Origin: Marinomonas sp. UCMA 3892 | Lineage (GTDB): Bacteria > Pseudomonadota > Gammaproteobacteria > Pseudomonadales > Marinomonadaceae | Assembly: GCF_012726345.1 (NCBI RefSeq) | Contig: NZ_PTXN01000003.1 | Location: 226,996 to 290,995, forward strand | DNA: 64,000 nt | Direction: 5' to 3' | Shown here: piece after piece, positions 1 through 8,887 of the stretch | Position numbering within the stretch: position 1 is the stretch's first letter | Layout of the letters: the number at the start of each line of letters is the position of its first letter | The notes under the pieces: model-generated | Database searches by the model: none | Told to the model about the DNA's origin: nothing | What the model saw: only the letters and a program-made list of their open reading frames with translations | Translations under genes and position numbers: made by a program

Positions 1-175
1 CGCTTCCTTCAAAAGTACTATTACTTTCGTCAGGGTTATTAAACACGCCTTCGGCCTTAACATAACCGCCGACGCTAAATTGAGTGCCATTAAAATCACC
101 TAATTCCAAAGCAAACCCTTGGGAGGAAAGGCTGGCAACGATAACAGCTTGCGCGACTTTATTTTTCATTAGCAT
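1..175 (-). CDS. Outer-membrane porin-like protein, N-terminal fragment
   Basis: Leftward gene whose 3' part lies beyond the left edge. The visible 58 codons start at an ATG at 175 (a second in-frame ATG is at 169) and encode a typical Sec signal peptide: MLMKNK, a short hydrophobic stretch, then a likely cleavage after GFA. The mature start (LELGDFNGTQFSVGGYVKAE) has the alternating small and hydrophobic pattern of a first beta strand, as in DcaP-like and other gammaproteobacterial porins. The 219 bp upstream, up to the DUF1456 gene, should hold its promoter. The fold assignment is inference from the N-terminus only; substrate specificity cannot be read. Confidence 0.6.
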   Translation of the reverse strand, partial: MLMKNKVAQAVIVASLSSQGFALELGDFNGTQFSVGGYVKAEGVFNNPDESNSTFEGS

Positions 176-394
176 ATTGATACCGCCCTGTATTTATCAT
201 TTATATTTATTATGGGAAGCCAATATCGCAAAGAGCGGCGTAATGAAATAGCCAAATAGTGCAAACTTTGTACATAAAGTGCAAAAAAAACAAATAGCGG
301 AGTAATAAAATTAAAAGAAGCTAATTTTTTACGAAAAACTGCTAACAGATTTGAGAGCAGTTTTATTGGGTAGTGTTATGGATAGGTATCTAAA

Positions 395-853
395 TTAAAC
401 TCGAAACTGCTTCTGTAATCCCATCAAGAAATTACGCAAGATTTGGTCTTTGCATTCGCAGTAGTGACGATTGTCTGGCTTACGAAAGAAAGAGCTCAAT
501 TCATGCTTGCTTAGGTTGAATTCCGCTAGCGACATGATATCGAGGATTTCTTCAGCTTGTAGGTTTAACGCAATACGCAATTTCATGAAGATAGCGTTAT
601 TGGTAAGGCGCTTTTCCGGCACAGGTTGAGGGCCTTCACGTTTGCCACGCTTAGTATTGATGAAGCCATTTAGAAATGTCGCCATTTCCACATCAATCAT
701 TTCGACATAACCTGCATCGTCTTCTTTCTTTAGCCAGCTAGTAACTTGCTCTTGCGATGCAATGCCATCCGCTGCTGCAAAGGTCTCTACAATAGAGAGT
801 TCTTTTAGATCAAAGGTATAGCGAAGGCGGCGTAAAATATCGTTGTTATTCAA
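395..853 (-). CDS. DUF1456 family protein (YehS-like)
   Basis: 152 aa protein of the DUF1456 family, close in length and layout to E. coli YehS. It consists of two similar halves of about 70 residues. Each opens with a short pattern of the type (N)NDI.(L)RRLRYTFDL or NNAIFMKLRIALNL, followed by a helix, a charged KxED or KPDN segment and a terminal FLNGFI or FLMGLQ helix, so the repeat is visible inside the protein. No catalytic motif is recognisable and the biochemical role of the family is unknown to me. It is cytoplasmic, with no signal peptide or membrane segment. It is transcribed alone, divergently from the acyltransferase gene to its right. Confidence 0.85.
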   Translation of the reverse strand: MNNNDILRRLRYTFDLKELSIVETFAAADGIASQEQVTSWLKKEDDAGYVEMIDVEMATFLNGFINTKRGKREGPQPVPEKRLTNNAIFMKLRIALNLQAEEILDIMSLAEFNLSKHELSSFFRKPDNRHYCECKDQILRNFLMGLQKQFRV

Positions 854-1094
854 AATGATTTCCTAGTGTTAGGGGGCATAAATAATAGTAGGCGCGACTC
901 TAGCAGATTGGCAAGCATTTACCTATATCTGTCGCTAAATCCGTAAGAATATCGTCGAAAATGCATGATTATCGTAAAATTCTAGATTCTGTCTGCAAAC
1001 TATATTGATTAGAAACAAAACTGGCGACTTAATAGCTTGTATCTCTTACTTTCATGGATGTAAGCCAGTGAACATTACGCAAAAACCCACACTG

Positions 1095-2201
1095 ATGGAT
1101 ATCGAGGCCTCCCAAGAACCTTCTGTCGATAAATCAAGTCCAACAAAAGCCAAGAAGGTCGTTCGAGTTATAGAATTTGATTACCTACGCGGATTGGCGA
1201 TTGTCCTCATTGTGCTAGGACATTCCGTCACGAATACCAATGATGGTTTTCCTGTTTGGTTAGAAAACATCGTTCGTGGTGGCACAGGCGTTTTTGTGTT
1301 TATTTCTGGCTTTTTCTTTCATCACATATTTGCCCAACGCTTTGATTATAAAAAATTTATGTCAAAGAAAGTACAGAACGTATTAGTGCCATTCTTGTCT
1401 GTTTCAGCATTTGCAATTGTGGTCAATTTCTTCGTTTTTCTATTCGTTGATCACGCCAGTGTGACGGAAGCTCTGTCGATGTGCTGGGAGGTTTTGCAGC
1501 AAGGTTTTGTGCTGTTTCCCCATTGGTACATTCCTTTCATTATGGCGACTTTTTTATGCTCAGGGCTGCATTTTCGCTATTTGAAACTGCCATTATTTGC
1601 CCAGCTTTCTATTTTAGCGGCGTTTACTATTATTGCAGTGATGATCCACCGCCCAGCTGATAACATAAATGTATTGCAGTCATTAGTGTATTTCACTCCC
1701 TTCTATTTATTGGGTATGTTGTATTCACAATATTTAGATTGGATGAAGCTACACTATAGCTACTTTTTGGTCGCTGCGATTATCACGGTGATCGCAACAG
1801 TCTGGCTGCAATCCGGTGTTTTATTTCATGCAGGAGGGTTTCATAAAGCTGCTTTTGAATGGGGTGGTATCGATTTACAGTTTATTCAAAAAATGGGCTT
1901 GTGTATTTTACTGGTTGGTTTCTGCTCACATTGGGTTTGGCCTACTCTTGGAAAACACCTAATCATGCTTGCCTCCATTAGCTTCGCGATTTTCTTTTTA
2001 CATCCATTACTGGGCATGATATGGGGAAATACGAAATATTTTTTACTTAACGCAGGCTATATCGAACCCAACACGACCGTGGCCTACAGCCTTATTTCAT
2101 CGGTTTTTTTGTTCATCTTTCAGTTCTATGGATCGGTGTGGTTAATAGGGAAATTGAAGCGTCTATTTGGTTCGAAAAGCCGATTACTGATTGGAGCATG
2201 A
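1095..2201 (+). CDS. Acyltransferase 3 family membrane protein
   Basis: Integral membrane O-acyltransferase of the acyltransferase-3 (OafA/OatA-like) family, about 10 hydrophobic segments. The N-terminal signature FDYLRGLAIVLIVLGHS, with the invariant Arg and His, and the following GTGVFVFISGFF segment are diagnostic. Members transfer acetyl or other acyl groups to sugars or lipids on the outer side of the inner membrane; the acceptor here cannot be told. The open frame extends upstream to a TTG at 1005, but I prefer the ATG at 1095, which lies closer to the conserved domain. Neither start has a good Shine-Dalgarno sequence, so the start is uncertain. The gene stands alone, with no polysaccharide cluster around it. 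Confidence 0.8.
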   Translation: MDIEASQEPSVDKSSPTKAKKVVRVIEFDYLRGLAIVLIVLGHSVTNTNDGFPVWLENIVRGGTGVFVFISGFFFHHIFAQRFDYKKFMSKKVQNVLVPFLSVSAFAIVVNFFVFLFVDHASVTEALSMCWEVLQQGFVLFPHWYIPFIMATFLCSGLHFRYLKLPLFAQLSILAAFTIIAVMIHRPADNINVLQSLVYFTPFYLLGMLYSQYLDWMKLHYSYFLVAAIITVIATVWLQSGVLFHAGGFHKAAFEWGGIDLQFIQKMGLCILLVGFCSHWVWPTLGKHLIMLASISFAIFFLHPLLGMIWGNTKYFLLNAGYIEPNTTVAYSLISSVFLFIFQFYGSVWLIGKLKRLFGSKSRLLIGA

Positions 2202-2313
2202 TGATCAAAAACATCCCACCAGCAACATAATAATATTTGTTTTTATCCTTTTATTGTAATCTCTTAAAGTCACAGAAACTGGTATTCTCGAAAAGCATTG
2301 AAGGACGTGGATT

Positions 2314-2931
2314 ATGATTAGCATAGAGTTTTTAATTACTTCATTAATTTTAGTGCTCATTCCTGGCACTGGAGTGATTTACACGATTTCAACAGGACTG
2401 TTTCAAGGAGCTCGTGCTTCATTCGCTGCAGCGCTAGGTTGTACTTTGGGAATAGTGCCTTCAATGCTAGCCAGTATTTTTGGCTTAGCTGTTATTCTGA
2501 ATACCAGCGCAATGGCTTTTCAAGTGGTGAAATTTATCGGTGTTGCCTATTTGCTTTATTTGGCTTGGTGTATGTGGCGTGAAACTGGTGGATTAGCATT
2601 AGAGAAAAAAGAAGAGCAAAAAATCAACTTATTTCAAGTAGCTCTGAAAGGCTGCTTGATCAATGTTTTAAACCCAAAACTGACGATCTTTTTCTTAGCA
2701 TTTTTACCGCAGTTTATTAACTCAAATAGCAGTTTGGCGACCAGTCAAATGCTTTTACTTGGCGGTATTTTTATGGCGATGACTTTCATTGTTTTCATTC
2801 TATATGGAGCTCTCGCAAGCAAAGCGCGTCGATACTTAATTGGCTCCTCTAACATTGCTAAATATCTGCAACGAACCTTTGCCATGAGCTTCGCTTTATT
2901 GGGTTTGAAACTTGCGTTGACAGACCGTTGA
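2314..2931 (+). CDS. LysE/RhtB family exporter
   Basis: 205 aa inner-membrane protein with six hydrophobic segments, the usual size of LysE/RhtB amino-acid and metabolite exporters. The N-terminal pattern LIPGTGVIYTISTGLFQGARA matches the family's PGP..... (G)...G...G signature, and NVLNPKLTIFFLAFLPQF is the conserved second-half motif. An AAGGA ribosome site lies 9 bp before the ATG. It is a single gene ending at a shared hairpin terminator with rsmC, which converges from the right. The transported substrate cannot be inferred from sequence alone. Confidence 0.88.
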   Translation: MISIEFLITSLILVLIPGTGVIYTISTGLFQGARASFAAALGCTLGIVPSMLASIFGLAVILNTSAMAFQVVKFIGVAYLLYLAWCMWRETGGLALEKKEEQKINLFQVALKGCLINVLNPKLTIFFLAFLPQFINSNSSLATSQMLLLGGIFMAMTFIVFILYGALASKARRYLIGSSNIAKYLQRTFAMSFALLGLKLALTDR

Positions 2932-2967
2932 TGCAACCTGACAACCAGTTGATCCAACTAATAAAAT

Positions 2968-3001
2968 AAAACACGCCTATTTTCAAAAATAGGGCGTGTT
3001 T
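2968..3001. terminator. Bidirectional hairpin terminator
   Basis: Inverted repeat AAACACGCCTATTTT / AAAATAGGGCGTGTTT with one bulged base and a very short loop, between the convergent LysE-type gene and rsmC. A- and T-rich flanks on both sides fit use in both directions. Confidence 0.75.
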
Positions 3002-3026
3002 ATAGCACTCAAAAAAGCTTATAACA

Positions 3027-4088
3027 TTATTTTTTCTTCGGCTGACGGCCGTGATATATCGCGAAGCCTCTGTCTCGATACAAACGCGTGTGAGAACCCA
3101 GCGCCGCGTCTAGAATAGGTGGATAACGCAAGAAGTCGTTGGCAACGACAAATAGCTCACCGTTCAAGGTAAGATGTTGTTTAACCGTCATAAAGAAGCT
3201 TTCAGCAATGCTGTAGTCGGTATTCACACCACTGTGGAATGGTGGATTGGTAACAACATAGTTAAAGCGGCCTTTCACTTCATCTAAGCCATTAGAAGCA
3301 ATTAAAGTCACTGCGTCGCTGACCTGATTCGCAGCGAAGGTTAATTCCGTTGCTTTTAACGCCAAGACACTATCGTCCAGAGCGGTAATACGCGCGCCAG
3401 TTTTATTATGCAACCAAAGAGCAATGATGCCGTCACCACAACCAAAATCGAGTATTCGTGCGCTGGCAACATCACTCATAAAGCGATGCTGATTAAGCTG
3501 CTTTAATAAAATGTCGGTACCTTTATCAAGTTTTCCATGACCAAAAACACCCGGCAAACTGCACAATGTTAATGTTTGACCTGCAACTTCCTGTTTCCAA
3601 GTCGTAATCCAATCTTCAAATACAAATGGCTTCGTAGGACGACGCTTATAGCCTGTATAAAGCAAACAGTGCTTGGCACCATCTCGTTTACCAACTTCAT
3701 CTAATCCCGCTTCTAGACGCTTCATAGAGGATTTAACGCCGCTCTTATTGTCACCCACTAGCCATATTTGTCCGCCTTCTTTTAAAAGAGGCAAAACTGA
3801 CGCTAGCAAATAATCCAGCAACTCTTTGGCTTTAGGCTGATAGATAACAATGTGATCGAAGTCACTGCCATGCTCTAGCGCCCATTGTTCGGACAAGAAA
3901 AGCTTTTCATCCGCAAAGCCAACTCGCAACAAAGCATCATAATAGGTTTTAGATTGGCACCAAGCATACACATCCGCTTTTCTGCTCAAATCAAGTGGAT
4001 AAGTGTCTTCAGGGTTAGCAAATAAGATTTTGCCGACCAACCCTTCTTCGTTGCGCACCAATAATTGGCTCGTCGAGTTAAGATTCAT
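3027..4088 (-). CDS. rsmC: 16S rRNA m2G1207 methyltransferase RsmC
   Basis: 353 aa class I SAM-dependent methyltransferase with the two-domain layout of RsmC (E. coli 343 aa). The N-terminal half is a degenerate methyltransferase fold; the C-terminal half carries the SAM motif I (ILDFGCGDG, about residue 213) and the catalytic N-P-P-F motif (VVTNPPFHSG, about residue 283), followed by the ANDFLRYPPILDAALG segment typical of RsmC. It methylates G1207 of 16S rRNA on the 30S subunit. Its start codon overlaps the last 11 bp of the upstream gamma-glutamylcyclotransferase-like gene, so the two are probably co-translated. RlmG (23S G1835) is the close paralogue to exclude. Confidence 0.88.
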   Translation of the reverse strand: MNLNSTSQLLVRNEEGLVGKILFANPEDTYPLDLSRKADVYAWCQSKTYYDALLRVGFADEKLFLSEQWALEHGSDFDHIVIYQPKAKELLDYLLASVLPLLKEGGQIWLVGDNKSGVKSSMKRLEAGLDEVGKRDGAKHCLLYTGYKRRPTKPFVFEDWITTWKQEVAGQTLTLCSLPGVFGHGKLDKGTDILLKQLNQHRFMSDVASARILDFGCGDGIIALWLHNKTGARITALDDSVLALKATELTFAANQVSDAVTLIASNGLDEVKGRFNYVVTNPPFHSGVNTDYSIAESFFMTVKQHLTLNGELFVVANDFLRYPPILDAALGSHTRLYRDRGFAIYHGRQPKKK

Positions 4089-4686
4089 AAGTTACAGATA
4101 GCTCTTTAATAGATAAGGTGGTTACAGGCGCCAATAAAGTATTCAAACGCTCAGTAGAAAGTTCTGGTTGCACTCGCGGATAACGAGGGGCTTTTCGGTC
4201 ATTAAGCAAAGGCGATGCCCAGCCTTTGGTTAATGTTAAAAAGTCTTGTGCAAAATCATCACCGTGCTCTAAGCAACCAGACAAAATGACATCTAGGTAA
4301 CTTAGTGCAATAGGACACTCATGGTAAGGTTCAATCACATTTTCTGTGTGATAAACCCAATAAGTGCCTTCTGGTAAAGGATGGTCTTGATACGTTGTTA
4401 ATTGCTTGGCGTCGATGGCAGCTCTTTGATAGCCCTTTTCACGTTCATCAAATAAGGGAAATTGGTCATAAGGTACTTCGACCAATACGCCATTACAGGC
4501 TTTTTCTGGAGCATGGATCACTGCAACAGAGCTCATACCATACTCAACTGACATTACTGACCAATGACGCTCGAATCCATGTAACTTAACAGGCCAAACC
4601 TTGCCTGTTTCGCCTGTTTTCGCGCGGCTTTCACCATTAATTAGGCTGCCATAGCCCAAAATAAAGTGTCGATCTAATGCGCTCAT
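4078..4686 (-). CDS. Gamma-glutamylcyclotransferase-like fold protein
   Basis: 202 aa protein with the BtrG/GGCT fold signature ILGYGSLI near the N-terminus, the loop that binds the substrate gamma-glutamyl group, and a central acidic segment LFDEREKGYQR that carries the expected catalytic Glu. Such proteins release 5-oxoproline from gamma-glutamyl peptides or amines; the true substrate is unknown. The frame is open to a TTG at 4698, but the ATG at 4686 has a clean GGAGG five bases upstream, so I use it. It overlaps rsmC by 11 bp and forms an operon with it. Confidence 0.78.
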   Translation of the reverse strand: MSALDRHFILGYGSLINGESRAKTGETGKVWPVKLHGFERHWSVMSVEYGMSSVAVIHAPEKACNGVLVEVPYDQFPLFDEREKGYQRAAIDAKQLTTYQDHPLPEGTYWVYHTENVIEPYHECPIALSYLDVILSGCLEHGDDFAQDFLTLTKGWASPLLNDRKAPRYPRVQPELSTERLNTLLAPVTTLSIKELSVTYES

Positions 4687-4820
4687 AGCAGCCTCCAAGC
4701 AAAACTAGGTAAATCAAATATCCAGATAACACGCATGATAACGTGTGGCTTTAGACAGTACTAGCTTATGTATTCATTGATCGATAAGAACACAGCAATA
4801 GCAATGTATAAAGATACAAA

Positions 4821-4843
4821 AAAGCCCTGAAAATCAGGGCTTT
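4821..4843. terminator. Rho-independent terminator after emrB
   Basis: Perfect stem AAAGCCCTGA / TCAGGGCTTT with an AAA loop; on the minus strand it is followed by a run of T, as expected for the end of the emrA-emrB transcript. Confidence 0.85.
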
Positions 4844-4872
4844 CACAATTTATATCTAAACCTTAATGTTTT

Positions 4873-6399
4873 TTATGCTCTAGTTTGTTTCGACCTTCCT
4901 TTCAACAAAAGCACCAAAGGCAAAGCCGCTATAGTCACCCACATCATCAAACGAAAATCTTGTAAATACGCCAAGGTTGCAGCTTGTCCAGTCACCACTT
5001 GGTTTAGTGCCGAAAGCCCCGCTGCCGTTGTCGTATTATAAGCTCCCTGTTCTTGAGCAATCTGTAAGCCAAGATTAAATGGATTAATATAATCCGCAAA
5101 CGCCGCATGGTTTATCTGTGTTCGCTGCGCCAAGTAGGTCGTAACCACCGAAATACCAATACTACTACCGATGTTTCTCAGCAAGCTAAACATAGACGTG
5201 CCTTCATTGCGGTATTTAGGATCTAAAGTTGCAAAGCTAATGGTAGATAAAGGCACAAAAATAAACCCTAAACCCGTGCCCTGAACCATTCCCGTTCGGA
5301 TAATGTCCCATGCCGTTACCTCAGTGGTAAACAACGTCATTTCCCACATTGAGTAAGTGATCAGCACCAAGCCCAATGTGATAAACAATCGAGCATCAAT
5401 TTTATTCGCAAAGCGTCCAACTATAATCATCGCCGCCATGGTGCCAAAACCTCGTGGAGCCAGAATAGCACCAATATCAACAACCGGATAACCCATTAAT
5501 GAGCTCATGAACGGCGGTAGTAATGCCATGGATGACAACAAAATAATGCCAACTATGAAAATGAACACCATGCCGACACTGAAGTTTCTATCGCGAAACA
5601 TTTTCGGATCGATAAACGGATGGCTGTGGGTAAAAATATGCACCAAAAACATAGCGCCACAAACAACAGTTAACAAACCTTCTATCGTCACCTCTAAACT
5701 CGCAAACCAGTTCTGCGATTCGCCTCGGTCTAGCATCATTTGTAAGCTACCAATAGCAACACCGAGTAGAACAAAGCCATACATATCAAAACTGCGTTTC
5801 TTATCGAGCTTTGATTCTTCTAAGAAGCCAGCCAAACCAAGCCAAGCGATAATGCCAAATGGCACGTTGATATAAAACACCCAGCGCCAGCTATAATATT
5901 CGGTCAACAAGCCACCAAGATAAGGCCCTAAAATTGGCCCAACCATCACACCAACGCCCCACATGGCCATTGCTGAACCATGTTTTTCTTTCGGGTAAGT
6001 ATCAAGCAATACAGATTGAGACAACGGCACCAAGCTCGCCCCAAACACACCTTGCAGCAAACGGAACAATACGATTTGATCTAACGATTGCGCCGCACCA
6101 CATAAAATAGACGATACAGTGAAGCCTACTATTGACCACATAAACAAACGTTTACGGCCAATTTTTGCGGACAAAATCCCCGTCAGCGGCATACAAATTG
6201 CCGCGGCAACAATATAAGACGTCAGCACCCAAGAAATCTGATCTTGGGTGGTTCCCATGGCGCCTTTCATATGCGGCAACGCCACGTTGGCAATAGTCGT
6301 GTCTAACGCCTGCATGATGGTCGCTAACATCACAGATATCGTGATCATAATGCGATTAGTACCAGCGTCCTCCGTTTTTAGGCTTTGCGTAAGCGCCAT
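4873..6399 (-). CDS. emrB: DHA2-family multidrug efflux MFS transporter EmrB
   Basis: 508 aa, about 14 membrane segments, DHA2 subfamily of the major facilitator superfamily. Visible motifs include the TM1 D1-type signature LDTTIANVALPHM, the loop 2-3 motif GRKRLFMW, and the TM5 antiporter motif region GVMVGPILGPYLGG followed by WRWVFYINVPFG. It is the proton-driven inner-membrane pump of a tripartite EmrAB-TolC type system exporting hydrophobic toxicants. It starts 10 bp after emrA with a GAGG ribosome site, and its order behind marR and emrA repeats the E. coli mprA-emrAB arrangement. No outer-membrane TolC gene is in the window. Confidence 0.92.
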   Translation of the reverse strand: MALTQSLKTEDAGTNRIMITISVMLATIMQALDTTIANVALPHMKGAMGTTQDQISWVLTSYIVAAAICMPLTGILSAKIGRKRLFMWSIVGFTVSSILCGAAQSLDQIVLFRLLQGVFGASLVPLSQSVLLDTYPKEKHGSAMAMWGVGVMVGPILGPYLGGLLTEYYSWRWVFYINVPFGIIAWLGLAGFLEESKLDKKRSFDMYGFVLLGVAIGSLQMMLDRGESQNWFASLEVTIEGLLTVVCGAMFLVHIFTHSHPFIDPKMFRDRNFSVGMVFIFIVGIILLSSMALLPPFMSSLMGYPVVDIGAILAPRGFGTMAAMIIVGRFANKIDARLFITLGLVLITYSMWEMTLFTTEVTAWDIIRTGMVQGTGLGFIFVPLSTISFATLDPKYRNEGTSMFSLLRNIGSSIGISVVTTYLAQRTQINHAAFADYINPFNLGLQIAQEQGAYNTTTAAGLSALNQVVTGQAATLAYLQDFRLMMWVTIAALPLVLLLKGRSKQTRA

Positions 6400-6409
6400 C
6401 TCTATCGCC

Positions 6410-7474
6410 TCACAAAGCTAGACCGAATAAACGGCGCTGATGTTCTGTATCTATTGTGACATTTGAACTAAAGCCTGTACGTAATACTGGTGTATCTTGA
6501 TCTGTATCGACAAGAATCTTCACAGAAAGGCGCTGGGCAACTTTTACCCAGTTGCCTGTCGCATTTTCCGCTGGAATCACTGAAAATTCAGAGCCCGTCG
6601 CAGGACTAATACTTTCAACCTTGCCATGTAGTGAAACTCCAGGGTAAGCGTCCACTTCTATTTCAACTTCTTGGCCTGGTTGAACATAGGTTAAATCTTT
6701 CTCAGTAAAGTTTGCTGCAATCCATTGTCGCTCATCAGATACCAACACCATAGTAGTGGAACCTGCCGTTACGTATTCACCGCTATTAGGAACTTTTGCT
6801 ACCACACCAGACGCTGGCGCTCTCACATTTACGTGACCAAGATCAATACGAGTTTGATCTAAGGCAGCTTGAGCGGCTTGGTAACTAGGGTGATCTTCAA
6901 GAGGTGCGCTTGGATCTCCGCCCAAAGCTTCTTTCAATCGAAACAAGTCTTTCTTCAAGGTAGCAACCTTTAGTTCACTGACTTCGGCCGCCTGTCTAGC
7001 TTGATCAAACTGAGTGTCTGAAATAAATTTTTGTTTTAGCAGGTTTGCCTGACGCTTTTCTTCACGTTGATTAAAGGCAAACTCGTTCTCCGCTTGATTG
7101 ATTTCAGCCTTTTTCTCTTCGTAAGCCGCTTTTTGCTCCAAGATATTTAATCGAACTTGTTGCAACTGCGCTTGAGCCTTCGCTTCAGCCACTTTGAAAG
7201 GCGTTGCATCAATGCTGAATAACAACTGACCTTTTGAGACTTTTTCGTTTTCTTTGATCGCTATCGTTTGAATCGCACCAGACACTTCAGCATTGATTGT
7301 CGTTATATCTGATTGGACATAAGCGTTATCTGTTTCAACATAACGACCGCCTTTCATATACACAAACACAGAAGCTAAAATCACCACTAGAGGCAATGCC
7401 ACTAATAAAACGCGGCGAGTCGTACGCTTTTCTACTTGCTTCGGCAAGGATGGATTGTTTTCTTGTTCACTCAT
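6410..7474 (-). CDS. emrA: Membrane fusion protein EmrA (HlyD family)
   Basis: 354 aa periplasmic adaptor. It has a short cytoplasmic N-terminus, one membrane anchor (about residues 22-40), then the biotinyl-lipoyl half-motif YVQSDITTINAEVSGAI, a long alpha-helical hairpin rich in Gln, Glu, Ala and Lys (about residues 85-190), and the second lipoyl half VNVRAPASGVVAKV. The AYPGV..HGKVESISPATGS segment is typical of EmrA/FarA. It links the EmrB pump with an outer-membrane channel. It is the middle gene of marR-emrA-emrB. Confidence 0.92.
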   Translation of the reverse strand: MSEQENNPSLPKQVEKRTTRRVLLVALPLVVILASVFVYMKGGRYVETDNAYVQSDITTINAEVSGAIQTIAIKENEKVSKGQLLFSIDATPFKVAEAKAQAQLQQVRLNILEQKAAYEEKKAEINQAENEFAFNQREEKRQANLLKQKFISDTQFDQARQAAEVSELKVATLKKDLFRLKEALGGDPSAPLEDHPSYQAAQAALDQTRIDLGHVNVRAPASGVVAKVPNSGEYVTAGSTTMVLVSDERQWIAANFTEKDLTYVQPGQEVEIEVDAYPGVSLHGKVESISPATGSEFSVIPAENATGNWVKVAQRLSVKILVDTDQDTPVLRTGFSSNVTIDTEHQRRLFGLAL

Positions 7475-7498
7475 TTCCAGTATTTCCCCAGATAAATT

Positions 7499-7924
7499 CT
7501 ATGATGACGAGTCTGTTGATAAATTTGTATGCATAACAGAGAGCGCCCCCTGAAGAGCTGTTACTTGCTCTTCTGTTAAGCCTTGCAGTGCTTTCTCACG
7601 AACTCGCTTAACCTCAACATCAATTTTTTCTAATAAGGGCGTCGACTTCTCCATTAAATACAATCCATAGGCACGACGATCTTTTGGATCGGGACGACGC
7701 TCTACCAAATTATCTTCCGCCAATTGATCGATTAAACGGGCAAGCGTGATGGGCTGAATATCCAGCATTTCAGCTAATTGCACTTGTCTAATGCCTTCAC
7801 AATTAGAGACATAAACCAGTGTCCGCGCTTGCATTGGGGTCATACATAAATCGCTTTTTAGGTATTCCCTACGCATGAGACGAATGATGTCTGTTAGAAG
7901 AAAACCAAGATTATTTGTTTGCAT
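7499..7924 (-). CDS. MarR family regulator of the emrAB operon
   Basis: 141 aa winged-helix regulator. The core reads MTPMQARTLVYVSNCEG, IRQVQLAEMLDIQPITLARLIDQLAEDNLVERRPDPKDRRA: helix-turn-helix followed by the wing with the DxRDRRA-type signature, flanked by dimerisation helices. It is the first gene of the leftward efflux operon, 24 bp before emrA, so it probably represses its own operon and is released by phenolic or aromatic ligands, as is known for MprA/EmrR. The 202 bp between it and the divergent dehydrogenase gene is A/T-rich and should hold both promoters. I could not pick out a single convincing operator. Confidence 0.88.
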   Translation of the reverse strand: MQTNNLGFLLTDIIRLMRREYLKSDLCMTPMQARTLVYVSNCEGIRQVQLAEMLDIQPITLARLIDQLAEDNLVERRPDPKDRRAYGLYLMEKSTPLLEKIDVEVKRVREKALQGLTEEQVTALQGALSVMHTNLSTDSSS

Positions 7925-8126
7925 TCAAATCACCAAATTTAATATCTTATGATTATTATATATGTTGCTTACTATATTCAATATGGATGCATTAACATAC
8001 CTAATACTTCCTTAATCTATGAAAATTAGCTGGCCATAAATTCTTAATTTCATAGAGCTTAGAAGCTGGTTTTACTTAAACGGACACGCTATTGTTAAAA
8101 ACAAATAAAACAACAAGGAGAGTATT

Positions 8127-8876
8127 TTGGAATCACCGATACTTTTGGTTACTGGTGGCGGGCGAGGAATTGGCGCGGCAACAGCTAAGCTTGCCGCTCA
8201 GCAAGGCTATCAAGTCGTTATTAATTATCGAAAAGATGCTTCATCAGCTGAAAAAATCGTTACCGATATTATTGCTTCAGGTGGCTTGGCTCATTGCCTA
8301 CAAGCAGATGTAAGCGATGTTGAACAAGTCATCGAGATGTTTGCAACAATTAGACGTAATTGGGGACCAATTAAAGCATTGGTTAATAGCGCCGGTGTGT
8401 TAGATCAACAAGCTCGTTTTGTTGATACCCAGCCCGAACGCTGGCAACGTATCTTTCAAACTAATGTTTTTGGCACTATGCAATGTTGCCAAGAAGCCTT
8501 CCAAGATATGGCTGTGAGCCGTGGCGGTCAAGGTGGTGCTATCGTGAACGTATCTTCTCTCGCCTCTGTCTATGGCTCTCCAAATGAGTATGTAGATTAT
8601 GCGGCGAGCAAAGGGGCGGTCGACTCTTTCTCCAAAGGCTTTGCCTTGGAAGTCGCTGGTGAGGGCATTCGAGTTAACGTGGTCAGACCGGGATTGATAT
8701 ATACTGACATGCACGCCGATGGTGGTGAAGCTGGGCGAGTGGATCGCATCGGCCCCAACTTACCATTACAGAGAGGTGGACAACCAGAAGAAGTCGCCGA
8801 AGCCATCCTCTGGTTACTCAGCGATAAATCCAGCTATTCCACCGGTGGTTTTATTGATGTTGGCGGCGGTCGCTAA
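8127..8876 (+). CDS. SDR family oxidoreductase (YgfF-like)
   Basis: 249 aa classical short-chain dehydrogenase/reductase. It shows the NAD(P)-binding TGGGRGIG, the NSAG motif, the catalytic Ser in NVSSLAS, and YVDYAASKG containing YxxxK. The whole sequence follows E. coli YgfF closely, including the GGEAGRVDRIG and QRGGQPEEVAEAI segments. The start is a TTG at 8127 with a strong AAGGAG 6-7 bases upstream; no nearer ATG fits. It is divergent from marR-emrAB and could be an auxiliary target of the same regulator. The substrate is unknown (the subfamily is often labelled glucose-1-dehydrogenase-like). Confidence 0.87.
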   Translation: MESPILLVTGGGRGIGAATAKLAAQQGYQVVINYRKDASSAEKIVTDIIASGGLAHCLQADVSDVEQVIEMFATIRRNWGPIKALVNSAGVLDQQARFVDTQPERWQRIFQTNVFGTMQCCQEAFQDMAVSRGGQGGAIVNVSSLASVYGSPNEYVDYAASKGAVDSFSKGFALEVAGEGIRVNVVRPGLIYTDMHADGGEAGRVDRIGPNLPLQRGGQPEEVAEAILWLLSDKSSYSTGGFIDVGGGR

Positions 8877-8887
8877 CCTAAAACGGA

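Noticed and set aside
5507-5875. Rightward open frame inside emrB
   Set aside because: Opposite-strand shadow of a clear transporter; no ribosome site and composition unlike a protein.
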